Below are positions 4,721 to 6,226 of a stretch of DNA of 6,226 nucleotides, piece by piece. The notes beneath the pieces were generated by a model, which did no database searches, was not told where the DNA came from, and saw nothing but the letters and a program-made list of their open reading frames with translations. The DNA is taken from the NCBI GenBank assembly GCA_946481195.1, contig CAMLNG010000237.1, forward strand, positions 1-6,226, in the 5' to 3' direction. Source of the DNA: an uncultured Chromatiaceae bacterium (GTDB taxonomy: Bacteria > Pseudomonadota > Gammaproteobacteria > Enterobacterales > Alteromonadaceae). Both the position numbers and the translations under genes were made by a program. How positions within the stretch are numbered: position 1 is the stretch's first letter; each line of letters starts with the position of its first letter.

Positions 4721-6226
4721 GCCGCAATATTATTTGCCGCATCGCCTGGCGGGACTCAGCATAGGCCTGAGTCTCCCCGGCAAACTGCCAGCGTTGATAA
4801 CACTGAGTCAACAAGGCCAACTCATTCTCCAGCGCCGGGTGTTGCAAGGCCCATTGCGCTAAATATTGCTGATATGTCTGTTCGATAGCTTTCGGCTGCA
4901 AGCTCAGCAACGGCTGGAATAAACTTGTGGTAAGGTTCTGTTGCGGGCGGCGACGCCAATACCAGGTTGCGGCGACAGTGGCTGGCAGCAACAGCCACAA
5001 CCACCAGTAAGTCTGAAACCTGATTTCTTGTTGCCACTGGCGCAACTGACCAAACAAACTCTGTTGCTGTGCCGAATCAAAACTAAGTACCCACATCGAC
5101 CAGTAATAATCCAGATCCCGTAATGGCTGTAACAACATGATGCGTAGTTGTACCAGCATCCAGCCGCCACCGGCGCCGGCAAAATCAGCAAGAGTGGCAT
5201 CTGACAACGTCTCCTGCAGTAAACTGGGTTCGATCAAAGCCGTTGGGTCAAAACTCAGCCAATTGCCGTCCTGATAATACTCAACCCAGGCATGCGCATC
5301 TTTTTGCAGGACTTGCAGATAAGCGCCATCGTCCTGCCATTCCCCGCCTAAATAACCACCAACCAGCCGCGCCGGAATGCCAGCGGCCCGTAATAAAAAT
5401 ACTGTCGCGCCAGCGTAATGACTGCAAAATCCCAATTTACGTTCAAACATAAACTGGTCAATTTGCGCACCGCTGAGTTCTCCCGGTGACAAGCTGTAGC
5501 GAAACTGCTGGTCCTGAAAGTATTGACTGATGCGCTGCACCAGCGTTGCCGCGGTGCCTGTGTTCTGGCTCAATTGTTGCGCCAGCATTCGGCTTTGTGG
5601 ATTGCCAGCCGGCAACTGCAGGTAGCGGTTGATATTCCCACTTGCTTTGAGCACGCCGATGTTGCTCGATACCTGATAGCTCAGGCGCTGACTGAGCGGC
5701 TGTTCGGTGACCAGCAGTGCCTCTTTGGTATATAGCGTATTGGCGCTGTGTTGCTGTGGCGCGCCCAGACTAAATAAACTGAATTGTTGATGAGGTTCAG
5801 CAATCACTGTGTAGTTGTATGGTGCGAGCGAGTCGGTCGCTGGTATCACTGCGGTCTGGATACGTTGGGCGCGCCAGTTACTGCCATCAAAAACATCGTA
5901 GACCTTGGCACGAAAATAACGCTGCGCAGCGCCAGGTGCGGTTCCGCTGAATTTTACCCGAAATGCCAGTGCATCCGATTGCAACAACTTACCGACAGCG
6001 CCTGGTGCCAGATTGTCCGTCAGGCCGGTCTGAGTCATTTTCGCGCCCGGCAATTGCCACAAAGGCGGTAACCGCGGAAACAACACAAATAAAGCCGCGG
6101 TCACAAGCCCCATCAGCAAAGCGTTTCGGCTCAGCACCCGCCAGCGCAGTTGTGGTAGTTCTGTACAGAACGTCAGATACTGCGCGGATAAATTCAGCGC
6201 AAATGCAGCCAGTATTATGGCCGCGA
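4701..6226 (-). CDS. TgpA-like membrane transglutaminase (DUF3488/transglutaminase-core/DUF4129), N-terminus cut by window end
   Basis: The frame stays open to the right edge, giving 507 residues of a family usually near 650-670. The GTG at 6135-6137 is internal. Numbering from that codon, the last N-terminal membrane helix is at about 7-22, ending in FPRLPPLW, and the earlier helices lie off the window. A periplasmic region follows with YFRAKVYDVFDGSNW (74-88). The transglutaminase core has a full Cys-His-Asp triad: C238 in GFCSHYAG, H282 in DAHAW and D297 in SFDPTA, with RAAGIPARLVGGYLGGEW between. A single membrane helix (about 376-394) and an arginine-rich stop lead to a cytoplasmic DUF4129-like tail. 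In Pseudomonas aeruginosa TgpA is an essential or growth-important inner-membrane protein whose substrate is uncertain. Family members usually follow MoxR-type ATPase and DUF58 genes, which would lie beyond 6226. The stop (4701-4703) is inside the convergent small gene. Confidence 0.92.
   Translation of the reverse strand, partial: AAIILAAFALNLSAQYLTFCTELPQLRWRVLSRNALLMGLVTAALFVLFPRLPPLWQLPGAKMTQTGLTDNLAPGAVGKLLQSDALAFRVKFSGTAPGAAQRYFRAKVYDVFDGSNWRAQRIQTAVIPATDSLAPYNYTVIAEPHQQFSLFSLGAPQQHSANTLYTKEALLVTEQPLSQRLSYQVSSNIGVLKASGNINRYLQLPAGNPQSRMLAQQLSQNTGTAATLVQRISQYFQDQQFRYSLSPGELSGAQIDQFMFERKLGFCSHYAGATVFLLRAAGIPARLVGGYLGGEWQDDGAYLQVLQKDAHAWVEYYQDGNWLSFDPTALIEPSLLQETLSDATLADFAGAGGGWMLVQLRIMLLQPLRDLDYYWSMWVLSFDSAQQQSLFGQLRQWQQEIRFQTYWWLWLLLPATVAATWYWRRRPQQNLTTSLFQPLLSLQPKAIEQTYQQYLAQWALQHPALENELALLTQCYQRWQFAGETQAYAESRQAMRQIILRLKRLKS
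4751..4775. repeat. Imperfect hairpin near the 3' end of the tgpA-like gene
   Basis: GGGACTCAG (4751-4759) pairs with CTGAGTCTC (4767-4775), giving nine pairs including one G-U on the plus-strand RNA, around a 7-nt loop. It lies about 30 bp downstream of the stop of the small plus-strand gene, where a terminator would be expected. No T-run follows on either strand, so it is not a standard rho-independent terminator. It is also coding sequence for the TgpA-like tail and may be chance. Confidence 0.3.

Noticed and set aside
6135..6137. GTG as the true start of the tgpA-like gene
   Set aside because: The frame continues open for 29 more codons to the window edge with hydrophobic, family-like sequence, and the DUF3488 membrane bundle would otherwise be missing.

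Overview
The window reads as an ordinary chromosomal segment of a gammaproteobacterium. The protein sequences and the bioF-bioC-bioD order suggest an Alteromonadales/Chromatiales-type lineage of the Rheinheimera/Alishewanella kind. That placement is inferred from remembered family resemblance, not from a search. There are no tRNA or rRNA genes, CRISPR arrays, insertion sequences or phage genes, and I do not see a previously undescribed system. Seven protein genes fill almost all of the sequence.

Left part (1-1948, + strand): the end of a biotin operon. It holds the C-terminal third of bioF (cut by the window edge), complete bioC and complete bioD. Each gene overlaps the next by a few bases. 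BioC makes the disguised malonyl-ACP methyl ester that starts pimelate synthesis, BioF condenses pimeloyl-ACP with alanine, and BioD closes the ureido ring to give dethiobiotin. bioB is expected upstream, and bioA and the demethylating esterase (BioH or a substitute) lie elsewhere.

Middle (1940-3720): pepE (minus strand) encodes an S51-family aspartyl dipeptidase and converges on bioD with overlapping stop codons. pepE is divergent from htpX (plus strand), an inner-membrane heat-shock zinc protease. The 156-bp region between them carries a heat-shock-like (sigma-32) promoter candidate facing htpX and a weak sigma-70-like candidate facing pepE. htpX ends in a clear rho-independent terminator.

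Right part (3868-6226): a SYLF/YSC84-domain lipoprotein gene and a 77-residue TIGR02647-type conserved protein gene lie on the plus strand. The second overlaps by 20 bp the 3' end of a convergent minus-strand gene for a TgpA-like (DUF3488) membrane transglutaminase, whose N-terminal membrane part runs off the right edge. The biotin genes work together; the others look like independent housekeeping or envelope-maintenance genes. HtpX, the SYLF lipoprotein and the TgpA-like protein all act at the cell envelope, but nothing in the sequence ties them into one pathway.
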